64,000 nucleotides of DNA, from NCBI RefSeq assembly GCF_015561195.1, contig NZ_JADMSU010000006.1, forward strand, positions 112,058 through 176,057, in the 5' to 3' direction. The translations under genes were made by a program, and so were the position numbers. The stretch comes from Collinsella aerofaciens. Its GTDB lineage: Bacteria > Actinomycetota > Coriobacteriia > Coriobacteriales > Coriobacteriaceae. Below are positions 10,867 through 19,327 of this stretch, in pieces (position 1 is the first letter of the stretch; every line of letters begins with the position of its first letter). The notes under the pieces were generated by a model, which saw only the letters and a program-made list of their open reading frames with translations, had not been told where the DNA came from and made no database searches.

Positions 10867-11361
10867 TTACTTTCCTTCCTTCGCGGGCTTGAAGTCGTAG
10901 GTGGGCTTCAACTTGCACTTTTTAACATCAGAGAAATCGAGGGTGACGGACTCGCCGTCCTCGAGCTCGAGGGTCACGTCGGTCTCGGTCGCAGCGGCAA
11001 TCTTGCCGGCGTACTTGCGACGGCCCTCGGTAGCGGTGGAGGTGAGCTCACAGTTCTCGCCAACAAAACGGGCAAAGTCGCACGGGCGGCGCAGCGGGCG
11101 CGCCATGCCCGGGCTCGACACCTCAAGCGTATAGCTCGAAGAGATAGGATCGAGTTCCTCAATCACATCGCCGACCCACTTGGTGTTGGCCGTGACGTCG
11201 TTGAGAGACAGGCTCTGACCCTCGGCACCCTCGATACGCACGCGCACGCAGGGGGCCTTGGTGGCGCCCACGAGCTCGACGTCGACGATGTCGACATCGT
11301 GCTGGGGGGCGACGGCCTCGAGCGCGTCAATGATCGCCTGCTCGGTCTTGGTCTTGACCAT
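10867..11361 (-). CDS. rimP: Ribosome maturation factor RimP
   Basis: Needed for 30S maturation. The family pattern is clear: VDIVDVELVGA, VRVRIEG, an LSLNDVT segment, LEVSSPGMARPLRRPCDF (the SPG.xRPL motif), and a C-terminal Sm-like domain (LELEDGESVTLDFSDVKKCKL). The open frame extends upstream to 11616, but that part is not RimP-like and includes the leader hairpin. ATG at 11361 has GGAGGT 7 bases upstream, giving 164 residues. It is the first gene of the nusA-infB-rpoD operon. Confidence 0.95.
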   Translation of the reverse strand: MVKTKTEQAIIDALEAVAPQHDVDIVDVELVGATKAPCVRVRIEGAEGQSLSLNDVTANTKWVGDVIEELDPISSSYTLEVSSPGMARPLRRPCDFARFVGENCELTSTATEGRRKYAGKIAAATETDVTLELEDGESVTLDFSDVKKCKLKPTYDFKPAKEGK

Positions 11362-11381
11362 TGCGGCACCTCCATCCATAC

Positions 11382-11414
11382 AAAAAAGAAGCGGGGCCGA
11401 AACCCCACTTCTTT
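11382..11414 (-). terminator. Intrinsic terminator-like hairpin inside the rimP operon leader
   Basis: On the minus strand, a 12-bp stem (AAAGAAGTGGGG with CCCCGCTTCTTT, one G-U pair; plus-strand arms 11385-11396 and 11403-11414) with a 6-base loop is followed by further T residues. It lies between the promoter (11440-11468) and the rimP ribosome site, about 20 bases before the start codon. Its position makes it a candidate attenuator for the whole operon; that role is inferred. Confidence 0.7.
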
Positions 11415-11439
11415 CAATTACAACTTCATTTGCAAGCAA

Positions 11440-11468
11440 ACTATACCAATAGCTGCGGAAACGTGCAA
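11440..11468 (-). promoter_or_regulatory. Sigma-70 promoter of the rimP-nusA-infB-...-rpoD operon
   Basis: On the minus strand, TTGCAC (11468-11463) and TATAGT (11445-11440) are separated by exactly 17 bases. Transcription should start near 11433, giving a leader of about 70 bases with the hairpin at 11382-11414. The stretch 11469-11730 between this promoter and the lipoprotein gene shows no other convincing feature. Confidence 0.75.
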
Positions 11469-11730
11469 GCACCGTACGAATCTGCAGGTCAGCGTGCGCA
11501 CAGCTTCTCCACAAGAATAGGACAATTGGCCGAGGAACCCCATGCGGCGCACCCTCAACAGCCCCAAAACGGGCCATGCGTCCCAATCCAAAGGCCAGTT
11601 CGGACCCCAAGGGCATTCCTCCCCGAGCCCCTATCGATCAGACTTACGCTAAGGGACATTCTGTAACAAGCCGGCCAGCAAGTCGCGCAACGACGAACCT
11701 TTCCAAATCCTCTACGGCAAGGAGGCACCC

Positions 11731-12303
11731 ATGAAACGTCTAGGCACCCCCTGCATGACTGCACTCGCCATCGCAGCGTGCTCGTTGGCCCTCTTGGGCT
11801 GCGGCAACGCGAATGGCAAAACCGGAACATGCGAACCGAACCCTGGCAGTACCAAAGCCATCGAGAAAACGACGCCATCGGAGAGCTTCGACAAAATAGA
11901 CGAGGACATCATCGATCCCCAAGGTTTGGACCCCGACCCCCAAGAACAGTTCCCCATCGACCTTGAAGCAGACGAGAACGTCCATGTTACCTGCGTGGGC
12001 AAGGACACCGACGGCTACGGCGACGCTGCGCTCATCTTTACGGTGACCAACAACACCGGTGTCGACATGATGTTTGGCGATGTGGACTCCTATGCCTACG
12101 TCAACGGCATGGTCCGCGATGTGCGCATGCGCCAGCAGGTCGCAGCAGGCGAGGAAACGCGCGCCATGCTCACCTTTGTGGGCACCTTCGACGACCCGGA
12201 CTTTGATGTGAACAACGACCTCAACGACATCTACCTCAACATCTGGATGTTCGAGGAGCAAACGGGCAACGTTTACTTTAGGGACCTGGTACACATCCCG
12301 TAG
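11731..12303 (+). CDS. Small secreted lipoprotein of unknown function
   Basis: Lone plus-strand gene of 190 residues with a ribosome site AAGGAGG about 7 bases before ATG. The N-terminus is a lipoprotein signal (basic MKRLG, a hydrophobic core, then the lipobox LLGC, so the mature protein starts at about Cys23). A Pro/Asp/Glu-rich linker follows (about 40-70), then one compact beta-rich domain (DAALIFTVTNNTGVDMMFGD, AGEETRAMLTFVG). The pattern resembles the immunoglobulin-like domains of DUF4352-type lipoproteins, but I do not recognise the exact family. It is anchored outside the membrane and probably monocistronic; a shared terminator with leuS lies downstream. Confidence 0.85.
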   Translation: MKRLGTPCMTALAIAACSLALLGCGNANGKTGTCEPNPGSTKAIEKTTPSESFDKIDEDIIDPQGLDPDPQEQFPIDLEADENVHVTCVGKDTDGYGDAALIFTVTNNTGVDMMFGDVDSYAYVNGMVRDVRMRQQVAAGEETRAMLTFVGTFDDPDFDVNNDLNDIYLNIWMFEEQTGNVYFRDLVHIP

Positions 12304-12343
12304 AAGACGGTGCGACGCACTGACTAAGCAGGTCATACAACAC

Positions 12344-12383
12344 AAAAAGAGGGACGACCCAACCGGATCGCCCCTCGTCTTTT
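12344..12383. terminator. Bidirectional terminator between the lipoprotein gene and leuS
   Basis: A stem GAGGGaCGA / TCGcCCCTC (12349-12357 and 12368-12376) is flanked by an A run on the left and T residues on the right. It can therefore serve the plus-strand lipoprotein gene and, with TTTTT on the minus strand, leuS. Confidence 0.75.
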
Positions 12384-12407
12384 ATGCGTCAGTTAAGCGC
12401 GCAGTGC

Positions 12408-14984
12408 TTACTTGACCACCAGGTTGACCAGCTTGCCGGGCACGCAGATGGCCTTGACGACCGTCTTGCCCTCGAGCCACTTGGCGACGGCGGCCTCGGC
12501 GGCAGCCTGCATATCCTCATTGGAGGCATTGCGGGCCACCTCGACGCGGCCGCGGACCTTACCGAGCACCTGGACCACGATCTGCACCGTGTCCTCAACG
12601 GACTCGGCCAGGTCGAACTCGGGCCAGGCGGCGGTGTAGGCGTTGCCCTCGCAGCCGAGCGCCTCGTGCCACAGCTCGTCGGCCCAGAACGGGCAGATGG
12701 GGGCAAGGACGCTCACGATATCCTTAGCCACGCCGTAGCACATCGCCTTGTCACGGGAAGCGCCCTCAGTAGCATTGAGGTAGGCACTCGCGGCATTGAC
12801 GAGTTCCATGACGGCCGAGATGGCGGTGTTGAACTGGCCGCGATCGAAGTCCTCGGTGCACTTGGCGATGGTGCGGTGACGCTCGCGATAGAGCTTCATC
12901 GCAACCTCGTCGAGCGCGGACTTGTCGAAGGCCACGTTGGCGTCGCCGGACTGGACGAGCTGCCACACGATACGCCAGGCGCGCTTGATGAAGCGGTTGG
13001 CGCCCTCAACGGCCTTGGGATCCCAGTCGAAGTCCTTCTCGGGCGGGGCGATAAACAGGATCGCCAGACGCATGGTGTCGGCGCCGTAGGGCTCGATGAC
13101 CGAGCTCGGGGGCACGACGTTGCCCTTGGACTTGGACATGGTGTCGCCATTCTCGTCCTTGACCATGCCCTGGCACAGCAGGTTGGTGAAGGGCTCGTCC
13201 ACGCTCAACAGACCCAGGTCGCGCAGCGCCTTGGTAAAGAAGCGGCTGTAGAGCAGGTGCAGAATGGCATGCTCGATGCCGCCGATGTAGTTATCGACGG
13301 GCATCCAACGGTCGGCGGCCTCGCGGGAGAAGGGCAGCTCGGTGTTGTGCGGGTCGGTATAGCGCAGGTAATACCAGCTGGAGCAGGTGAAGGTGTCCAT
13401 GGTATCGGTCTCGCGCTTGGCCGGGCGACCACAGACCGGGCAGGTGGTCTCGTAGAACTCCTTGCACTCGGCGAGGGTCTCGCCGGCGCCCAGGTCAAGA
13501 TTCTCGGGCAGCGTGACCGGCAGCTGGTCCTCGGGCACGGGCACGATGCCGCAGTGCTCGCAGTGGATGGCCGGGATGGGGTTGCCCCAATAACGCTGGC
13601 GGGAAATGAGCCAGTCGCGCAGACGGAACTCGACCTTACGACGACCGCAGCCCATGGCCTCGAGGTCGGCCACGATTGCAGCCTCGCCCTCGGAGTGCTT
13701 GCCGCCGCGCATACCGGTGTACTTGCCGGACTGGACGAGCGTGCCCTCGGCAGCGTGGGCGCAATCCCAGTCGACGGTCTCGGCATGGAAGGTATCGATG
13801 GTCTCGCCGTTAGCCTCGACGGCTGCGCGGTCGTCATCGTCCAGGATGATCGGCACGATCGGCAGGTCGTACTTGCGGGCGAACTCAAAGTCGCGCTGGT
13901 CGCCGCAGGGAACGGCCATGACGGCGCCGGTGCCGTAGTCGGCAACAACGTAGTCGGCAACCCACACGGGGACCTTCTCGCCGTTGACCGGGTTCACCAC
14001 GTAGCGGCCGGTAAAGGCACCGTGCTTCTCGAGGGTGCCCTGAGCACGCTCGACGGCGGAGATATGCTTGGAGTCCTCGACAATCTTGGTCACGGCCTCC
14101 TCGTACTCCGTGCCCTCGACGAGCTCGTGCAGACGAGCGTACTCGGGAGCCAGGACAAAGAAGGAGACACCGAAGAGCGTGTCGGCTCGCGTGGTGAAGA
14201 CGGTGATCTTACCCTCGTCGCCCTCGATGGGCTCGCCATCCTTGTCGCACAGGGTAAAGTCGACCTCGGCGCCCTCGGAACGACCGATCCAGTTGGCCTG
14301 CATCTGCTTGACGCGCTCGGGCCAGCCGGGGAGCTTCTCCAGGTCATCGAGCAGCTCCTGAGAGTACTCGGTAATCTTGAAGTACCACTGCTCCAGGTCG
14401 CGCTTCTCGGGCTCGGTGCCGCAGCGCCAGCACTTGCCCTCGGTGACCTGCTCGTTGGCCAGAACGGTCTTGCAGGTGGGGCACCAGTTGACCGGGTTCT
14501 TCTTGCGGTAGACCAGGCCCTTTTCCCACAACTTCTCAAAGATCCACTGACCCCAACGGTAATAATCGGGGCTACAGGTCTTGACCATGCGATCCAGATC
14601 GTAGGAGAAGCCCATGCGCTTCATCGTGGCGAGCGCCTGGTCCATGTTCTTATACGTCCAGGCGGCAGCCTGCGTGTTGTGCTTGATGGCGGCATTCTCG
14701 GCCGGCAGGCCAAAGGCATCGAAGCCGATGGGGTGAAGCACGTCGTAGCCGCGCATACGGGCCTGACGGGCCATGGCATCGCCGATGGTGTAGTTGCGCG
14801 CGTGACCCATGTGCAGGTCGCCCGACGGATACGGGAACATCTCGAGCACGTACTTCTTGGGCTTGCTGGCGTCGGTGTCGACGGCAAAGAGGTTGGAGTC
14901 CGCCCAGGCCTTCATCCACTTGGACTCAATGGCCTGTGCGTCGTAGGCAGGGATCTCGTCCTTATGATCTGTGCAATCGCACAT
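12408..14984 (-). CDS. leuS: Leucyl-tRNA synthetase
   Basis: Charges tRNA-Leu. Class I signature [18 protein letters not shown] (HIGH = HMGH) is near residue 45-60, the CP1 editing domain occupies roughly 220-420 ([12 protein letters not shown]), there are paired Cys zinc sites (CPTCKTV, CWRCG and CEHCG), and the KMSKS loop is TMSKSKGN (about residue 615). The frame is open upstream to 15110, but that part covers the leader repeat. ATG at 14984 has GGAG 6 bases upstream and gives 858 residues, a normal length. Its leader consists almost wholly of the large inverted repeat at 15011-15128. Confidence 0.97.
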   Translation of the reverse strand: MCDCTDHKDEIPAYDAQAIESKWMKAWADSNLFAVDTDASKPKKYVLEMFPYPSGDLHMGHARNYTIGDAMARQARMRGYDVLHPIGFDAFGLPAENAAIKHNTQAAAWTYKNMDQALATMKRMGFSYDLDRMVKTCSPDYYRWGQWIFEKLWEKGLVYRKKNPVNWCPTCKTVLANEQVTEGKCWRCGTEPEKRDLEQWYFKITEYSQELLDDLEKLPGWPERVKQMQANWIGRSEGAEVDFTLCDKDGEPIEGDEGKITVFTTRADTLFGVSFFVLAPEYARLHELVEGTEYEEAVTKIVEDSKHISAVERAQGTLEKHGAFTGRYVVNPVNGEKVPVWVADYVVADYGTGAVMAVPCGDQRDFEFARKYDLPIVPIILDDDDRAAVEANGETIDTFHAETVDWDCAHAAEGTLVQSGKYTGMRGGKHSEGEAAIVADLEAMGCGRRKVEFRLRDWLISRQRYWGNPIPAIHCEHCGIVPVPEDQLPVTLPENLDLGAGETLAECKEFYETTCPVCGRPAKRETDTMDTFTCSSWYYLRYTDPHNTELPFSREAADRWMPVDNYIGGIEHAILHLLYSRFFTKALRDLGLLSVDEPFTNLLCQGMVKDENGDTMSKSKGNVVPPSSVIEPYGADTMRLAILFIAPPEKDFDWDPKAVEGANRFIKRAWRIVWQLVQSGDANVAFDKSALDEVAMKLYRERHRTIAKCTEDFDRGQFNTAISAVMELVNAASAYLNATEGASRDKAMCYGVAKDIVSVLAPICPFWADELWHEALGCEGNAYTAAWPEFDLAESVEDTVQIVVQVLGKVRGRVEVARNASNEDMQAAAEAAVAKWLEGKTVVKAICVPGKLVNLVVK

Positions 14985-15010
14985 ATCAGCTCCTTTGTTA
15001 GCTGGGTTGG

Positions 15011-15128
15011 GGCGGGGCGTTCTTACCTTTACTCGCTGCTGCGGACAGTCCTGCTCGCACGAAGAGCACATTAAGTGCTCTTCGGCTCGTGCGGAACTTG
15101 CAGTGAGCAAAGGTAAGAACGCCCCGCC
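15011..15128 (-). repeat. Large inverted-repeat element in the leuS leader (family A, copy 1)
   Basis: Outer arms 15011-15039 and 15100-15128 are complementary over 29 bases with two mismatches. Inside lies a core (15051-15093) with GAAGAGCAC / GTGCTCTTC around a 5-base loop, then CGCAC / GTGCG offset by a 5-base GGCTC bulge. The core recurs almost unchanged in the valS leader (59958-60003), but the outer arms there are a different sequence. The element ends about 20 bases before the leuS ribosome site. Confidence 0.85.
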
Positions 15129-15146
15129 ACATCGTTAACTCGCATG

Positions 15147-15155
15147 ATGATAGCA
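15147..15155 (-). promoter_or_regulatory. Probable extended -10 promoter of leuS
   Basis: The minus strand reads TGCTATCAT, an extended -10 with no good -35. The same TGCTATCAT stands before tRNA-Leu at 63871-63879. Transcription would start near 15140, just outside the family A element. Confidence 0.5.
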
Positions 15156-15165
15156 AATACGACAA

Positions 15166-15196
15166 GCGAGATGCCTGCGACTTGCAGGCATCTCGC
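15166..15196. terminator. Perfect 13-bp hairpin between guaB and leuS
   Basis: GCGAGATGCCTGC pairs perfectly with its complement across a 5-base loop (15166-15178, 15184-15196). A second hairpin, GTGGTTG / CAACCAC at 15211-15229, stands before it in guaB direction. Probably ends guaB transcription; the T runs are short, so this is uncertain. Confidence 0.5.
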
Positions 15197-15254
15197 TTTA
15201 TCTAAATAACGTGGTTGTGAATCAACCACTAATTGTTACCCGCCCAAGCATGGT

Positions 15255-15356
15255 CGGCTTTTCCAAGTGCCGCAGATTGCCGTGAAAGAGGAGCGACGCG
15301 TACTTTGGTACGCGAGCGACGGTTTGAACGGCAAGGTGCGGTGCTTGGGAAAACCG
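15255..15356 (-). repeat. Inverted-repeat element directly behind guaB (family B, copy 1)
   Basis: Arms 15255-15283 and 15328-15356 pair imperfectly over about 29 bases. The inner end of the stem is GCCGTGAAA on one side and TTGAACGGC on the other, which would place tandem G-A mismatches beside a GCCGT/ACGGC helix. The core is CGCGTAC / GTACGCG. The same inner boxes around a different core occur at 57015-57114. It starts two bases after the guaB stop codon, so it is a 3' untranslated structure. Confidence 0.75.
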
Positions 15357-15357
15357 C

Positions 15358-16869
15358 TTAGCGGTAGCTGACGCTCTGCTGGGAATCCTTGACGACTACG
15401 TCGTGGGCTCCGCCTTCGACGATCGATGTCGAGCTGACCAGAGTCAGGCGTGCCTTTTCCTGGAGCTCGGGGATCGAGAGGGCACCGCAGTTGCACATCG
15501 TGGACTTGACCTTGTAGAGCGTGCCGCCCACGCCGTCCTTGAGGGAGCCGGCGTAGGGAACGTAGGAGTCGACGCCCTCGACGAAGCTGAGCTTCGCGGC
15601 GCCGCCCAGGTCGTAGCGCTGCCAGTTGCGGGCACGCGCAGAACCCTCGCCCCAGTACTCCTTCATGTACTGGCCGTTGACGTTGACGCGCTCGGTCGGG
15701 CTCTCATCGAAGCGGGCGAAATAACGGCCCAGCATCATAAAGTCGGCACCCATAGCAAGGGCGAGCGTCATGTGGTAGTCGTATACGATACCGCCGTCGG
15801 AGCACACGGGCACGTAGACGCCGGTCTCCTCGTAGTACTCGTCACGGGCGCGGCAGACGTCGATCAGCGCGGTGGCCTGGCCACGACCGATACCCTTGGT
15901 CTCGCGAGTGATGCAGATGGAACCGCCGCCGATACCGACCTTGATGAAGTCGGCACCGCAGTCGGCCAAGAAGCGGAAGCCCTCGGCGTCGACAACGTTA
16001 CCGGCACCGACCTTGACGTCCTCGCCGTAGTTGGCGCGGATCCACTCGATGGTGCGCTTCTGCCACTCGCTGAAGCCCTCGGAAGAGTCGATACACAGGA
16101 CATCGGCGCCAGCCTCGATGAGCAGCGGCACGCGCTCGGCATAGTCGCGGGTATTGATACCGGCGCCGACCATATAGCGCTTGTCGTTATCGAGCAGCTC
16201 GTTTGGGTTGGTCTTGTGGCTGTCGTAGTCCTTGCGGAAGACGATGCCCATGAGGTGATCGTTGTCGTCAACGATGGGCAGAGCGTTGAGCTTGTTGTCC
16301 CAGATGACGTCGTTGGCAACCTTGAGGCTGATGTTCTTGTCGCCCACGATAAGCTGCTCACGCGGGGTCATGAACTCGGAGACCTTCTTCTGGTGATCAT
16401 CGCGGCTGGGGCGATAGTCACGGCTGGTGACGATGCCCAGGAGCTTGCCCTTGGGGGTGCCATCGTCGGTGACCGGCATGGTGGAGTGACCGGTCTTCTC
16501 CTTGAGCTCGATGACCTGTTCCATGGTCATGTCGGGGGTCAGCGTGGAATCGGACTGAACAAAGCCGGCCTTGTGATCCTTGACGGCCTTGACCATGGCG
16601 GCCTCGGACTCGGGGGTCTGAGAACCGTAGATGAAGGACAGGCCACCCTCGGTAGCGAGCGCGACACCCATGTCGACGCCCGAGACGGACTGCATGATGG
16701 CGGAAACCATGGGGATGTTCAGGGTGATTGCCGGCTTCTCACCGCGCTTAAAGCGGGTTAGCGGCGTCTTAAGAGAGACGTTGTTGGGGATGCACTGCGA
16801 GGACGAGTAGCCAGGGACCAGCAGATACTCCGAAAACGTGTGGGACTCACCGGGAAAGAACGTAGCCAT
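15358..16869 (-). CDS. guaB: IMP dehydrogenase
   Basis: NAD-dependent oxidation of IMP to XMP, the first committed step to GMP. The product has 503 residues: N-terminal half-barrel with [12 protein letters not shown] (about 50-65), two CBS domains (about 105-225; [18 protein letters not shown]), [10 protein letters not shown], and the catalytic loop [12 protein letters not shown] with the active Cys at about 320. [13 protein letters not shown] and [12 protein letters not shown] follow. This loop and the C-terminus match the longer IMPDH branch of anaerobic Firmicutes and Actinobacteria rather than the E. coli form. The ribosome site is AAGGAG before ATG. Confidence 0.95.
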   Translation of the reverse strand: MATFFPGESHTFSEYLLVPGYSSSQCIPNNVSLKTPLTRFKRGEKPAITLNIPMVSAIMQSVSGVDMGVALATEGGLSFIYGSQTPESEAAMVKAVKDHKAGFVQSDSTLTPDMTMEQVIELKEKTGHSTMPVTDDGTPKGKLLGIVTSRDYRPSRDDHQKKVSEFMTPREQLIVGDKNISLKVANDVIWDNKLNALPIVDDNDHLMGIVFRKDYDSHKTNPNELLDNDKRYMVGAGINTRDYAERVPLLIEAGADVLCIDSSEGFSEWQKRTIEWIRANYGEDVKVGAGNVVDAEGFRFLADCGADFIKVGIGGGSICITRETKGIGRGQATALIDVCRARDEYYEETGVYVPVCSDGGIVYDYHMTLALAMGADFMMLGRYFARFDESPTERVNVNGQYMKEYWGEGSARARNWQRYDLGGAAKLSFVEGVDSYVPYAGSLKDGVGGTLYKVKSTMCNCGALSIPELQEKARLTLVSSTSIVEGGAHDVVVKDSQQSVSYR

Positions 16870-16919
16870 GTTTCTCCTTTTTCCATGCGACCGGTCGGCT
16901 GCAGGCCTCGTAGGACCCA

Positions 16920-16947
16920 GCCCAACCTTGGGCGCCCAATACTGGGC
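16920..16947. promoter_or_regulatory. Two abutting 14-bp palindromes in the guaB / HTH-gene divergent region
   Basis: GCCCAACCTTGGGC (16920-16933) and GCCCAATACTGGGC (16934-16947) lie head to tail without a gap between guaB (leftward) and the HTH gene (rightward). The shape suits an operator bound by two dimers. Which regulator binds is unknown; the neighbouring HTH protein is one candidate. Confidence 0.5.
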
Positions 16948-16969
16948 AAGTATCTTAACGCACTTTGAC

Positions 16970-16978
16970 TGCTACAAT
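16970..16978 (+). promoter_or_regulatory. Extended -10 promoter for the HTH gene
   Basis: TGCTACAAT on the plus strand is an extended -10 without a clear -35. The predicted start is near 16985, about 70 bases before the HTH gene. Confidence 0.4.
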
Positions 16979-17053
16979 GCATGATTTAAGAAGAGCACAC
17001 GAGGGTTTGACGCAGGCTTTGCGTTTGCCCAGCAAACACTTTAGCGGAGAGAC

Positions 17054-17410
17054 GTGGAGCACATGGAGTACAAGACGACGGCAAAGTTGGTCATTCAAGC
17101 GTGCGACAAAGACCTGCCGGGCGTGTTTGGCCACGGCTGTGTCTTGCTGCTGCAAGGTATTGCCCGAGAGCATTCGCTCAACCGTGCCGCCAAGAGCATG
17201 GGCATGGCGTATTCCAAGGCCTGGCGCATCGTGAACGAGGCCGAAGGCCAGCTGGGCTGCAAGCTCATCGAGCGCGACGGAGCCCGCGGATCATCGCTCA
17301 CCCCCGCCGGCGAGCGCGCCATAGCGGTCTACGAGGAGCTGCAGGCCGACATCAACCAGGCCATAGCCGCCAAAGCCGACGTCCTCATCGCCAGCATCAA
17401 TGCAGGGTAG
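17054..17410 (+). CDS. ModE/LysR-type winged-helix DNA-binding protein, no effector domain
   Basis: A 118-residue protein that is essentially one winged-helix domain: LLLQGIAREHSLNRAAKSMG (helix-turn-helix, about 30-50), MAYSKAWRIVNEAE (recognition helix), LGCKLIERDGARGSSLTPAGERAI (wing). This is the ModE N-terminal / LysR HTH pattern. The molybdate-binding TOBE domains of full ModE are absent. GTG at 17054 (GGAGA upstream) is the listed start; ATG at 17063 is possible. It may act as a small repressor; no molybdate genes are nearby. Confidence 0.8.
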   Translation: MEHMEYKTTAKLVIQACDKDLPGVFGHGCVLLLQGIAREHSLNRAAKSMGMAYSKAWRIVNEAEGQLGCKLIERDGARGSSLTPAGERAIAVYEELQADINQAIAAKADVLIASINAG

Positions 17411-17460
17411 TCCTTTTAGGCGGTTTTTAGCCCACAGCGCCCTCGGGTTGAGACTCGCGT

Positions 17461-17620
17461 CACAAAACGGGCCCATCTACTACGTTTAGTTGAATACCCA
17501 CGACCATACCGGACATTATGAAAATAAAACCGCTGGTAAACAGCTTGGTAATTTTCAAAATAGGCGAGTGTGGTCGAACCCTATTGCTTAAACGTAGTAA
17601 ATAGGCCGTTTTCGTGACAC
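17461..17620. repeat. MITE-like inverted-repeat element between convergent genes (family C, copy 1)
   Basis: Terminal arms (17461-17489 and 17588-17620) share CATCTACTACGTTTA and its complement. Inside them a second pair, CGACCATA / TGTGGTCG, is conserved. The centre is unique. A homologous element with the same nested boxes lies at 55314-55471. Both sit between the 3' ends of convergent genes. No open reading frame is present. Confidence 0.75.
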
Positions 17621-17633
17621 AGACCCCGATTAG

Positions 17634-18626
17634 CTACTTGCGAAGGGCGTTATCGAGAGTGGCAGCCACCTGCAGGGGATCGTCGGTACCGGCGAAGAGG
17701 CGGACGGTGCTCCCCTGCTTGCCGCGTGGAGCCGAAAGGCGCGTCGTTGCGCCGCCGGCGGGCGATGTGCGAAACTCCCCCGGCAAAGCATCGAAGAGAT
17801 CACCCGCGCTACGCTCGATAAGGTCAAACTCAACTGCGGGGCCAAAGCCGTGCTCGAGGATTCCCGTTGCAACCGCATGGTCGGGATGCGAGCTCAGTCC
17901 GGGATAGCACACGTTGCGCACCACCTCATTGGCAGCCAAATACTCGGCCAGTGCACGTGCGCGGTCAAAGTGCGCCTGCATGCGAGCGTCGAGCGAGGAA
18001 AGCCCACACTCCAGCACGTCGGCCTCCTCGGTAGAAAGGTCGAGCGCCGACGCACCGCAGCCCGCAAACAACGCGTGCGCGCATTCAGCCGCGGCATCCA
18101 CGCGATGGCGCTTGAGCTGCGAGCGCGCCAACGAAGCGGCAACCAGCTTGCGCGGAGCCTTACCGGCGCATACGCGATCGAGCGCCTCGAGCGACAGCGC
18201 AGCGCCCAGCCGCAACGGATCGCAGCCAAAGACGCATGCCACGGTGTTGTCCACAACCAGCAGCGCATGGGCCTCACGCGCCGCCCGACCCAGCGTACGC
18301 AGATCGGGCACACGCAGACCAAACCCGCCAATAGAGTTGACGAACCACCACAGGTGAGGCCCCTCGACCTCAAACGAAACATCAAAGCCCTCGGATGCAG
18401 CAGCAAACGCCGCAACCGACGGCTCCCCCACGAGCACAACGTCGCAGGCATCAAAGCCGCGAGCAAACGCATCGGCAAAGTCGTCCGCAAAGGCCACCAG
18501 GCGATCGCCGGGCCGCACGATCCCCAGCAGCGACAGTGCCGCCGGCACATGCGAGGCCGCAACAAGACGCGCCTCACGCGCACCAGCCCTTATAGCCCAG
18601 GCCTCTTCTAGCTGTTGCACGTCCAC
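17634..18626 (-). CDS. Divergent Cys/Met-metabolism PLP-enzyme family protein
   Basis: Fold type I, cystathionine gamma-synthase / methionine gamma-lyase family by pattern: VDNTVACVFGCDPLRLGA (about 120-140), CYPGLSSHPDHAVA (about 245) and the C-terminal RLFAGTDDPLQVAATLDNA. The segment that should carry the PLP lysine (normally like SATKYxxGHxD) reads SLEALDRVCAGKAP, so the usual Lys position looks like Arg. It is shorter (330) than typical members (380-400). Whether it still binds PLP is unclear. It begins 32 bases after the DUF4956 gene and may be the last cistron of the Pel operon. GTG start, with AAGGGG 9 bases upstream. Confidence 0.75.
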   Translation of the reverse strand: MDVQQLEEAWAIRAGAREARLVAASHVPAALSLLGIVRPGDRLVAFADDFADAFARGFDACDVVLVGEPSVAAFAAASEGFDVSFEVEGPHLWWFVNSIGGFGLRVPDLRTLGRAAREAHALLVVDNTVACVFGCDPLRLGAALSLEALDRVCAGKAPRKLVAASLARSQLKRHRVDAAAECAHALFAGCGASALDLSTEEADVLECGLSSLDARMQAHFDRARALAEYLAANEVVRNVCYPGLSSHPDHAVATGILEHGFGPAVEFDLIERSAGDLFDALPGEFRTSPAGGATTRLSAPRGKQGSTVRLFAGTDDPLQVAATLDNALRK

Positions 18627-18658
18627 GCGACACCACCCCTTAAAAAAATTGAACCAAA

Positions 18659-19324
18659 CTAACCGTGGTATTCGCCGTTGTACTGGATGAGCGTCAGGTC
18701 CTCAACGCCGTCGAGCGCGCGAATCGCATCGGCGTAGGGCATATCCACACCGTCCGAGAACACCTCGACGGCCATCTCGACCTTGTCACCGCGCATCGTC
18801 TTGGACTTGACGGAAAACTTGGTGCGCCCAAATGCACGCACGATATCATCGCCGGTGGTCTGCCCCGTGTAGTGGATGACCATCATGTACACGCGCGCCT
18901 TGTCCTGGTGGCTCGCAAAGCCGGCAATCATCACCACGATCACCACCGCCGTGAGCCCCACGAGCGCATACATACCGGCTCCCGCTGTAATGCCCGTGGT
19001 AATGGACCAAAACAGATACAGCAGGTCGAGCGGGTCCTTGACCGCCGTACGGTAGCGGACGATAGACAGAGCACCGACCATACCAAGCGAGATGACCACG
19101 TTTGTCGAGATCGCGAGCGTGACCATGCAGGTGAGCACGCACATGCCCACGAGCGTTACGGCAAAACTGCGCGAATACACCACGCCGGTAAAAAAGCGCT
19201 TGTACACGTAATAGATCAGGATGCCCATGGCGAGCGCCACGAGCAGCGACAGGCCGATCTTGGCAGGGTCGACCTGACCAAACGCCTCCAAGACGGAGTT
19301 CTTAAAAAAGTCCCTGGTGCTCAT
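18659..19324 (-). CDS. DUF4956 membrane protein
   Basis: A 221-residue integral membrane protein. Hydrophobic helices lie at about 22-42, 50-75, 78-95 and 112-140, with the typical motif SLGMVGALSIVRYRTAVKDP between helices. A soluble ferredoxin-like C-terminal domain follows (160-221). DUF4956 proteins are found next to VTC-domain and CotH genes, as here. The function is unknown; context suggests a role in an exported phosphate- or surface-polymer process tied to the Pel operon. Confidence 0.88.
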   Translation of the reverse strand: MSTRDFFKNSVLEAFGQVDPAKIGLSLLVALAMGILIYYVYKRFFTGVVYSRSFAVTLVGMCVLTCMVTLAISTNVVISLGMVGALSIVRYRTAVKDPLDLLYLFWSITTGITAGAGMYALVGLTAVVIVVMIAGFASHQDKARVYMMVIHYTGQTTGDDIVRAFGRTKFSVKSKTMRGDKVEMAVEVFSDGVDMPYADAIRALDGVEDLTLIQYNGEYHG

Positions 19325-19327
19325 GGT

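Noticed and set aside
10867-11616. Long form of RimP (249 residues)
   Set aside because: The extra N-terminus would be translated from the promoter and leader hairpin; ATG at 11361 has a strong ribosome site and matches the family start.
15011-15128. T-box riboswitch in the leuS leader
   Set aside because: No T-box consensus (AGGGTGG..ACCGCG type) is visible on the coding strand in this leader or the valS leader, and the fold is one long hairpin.
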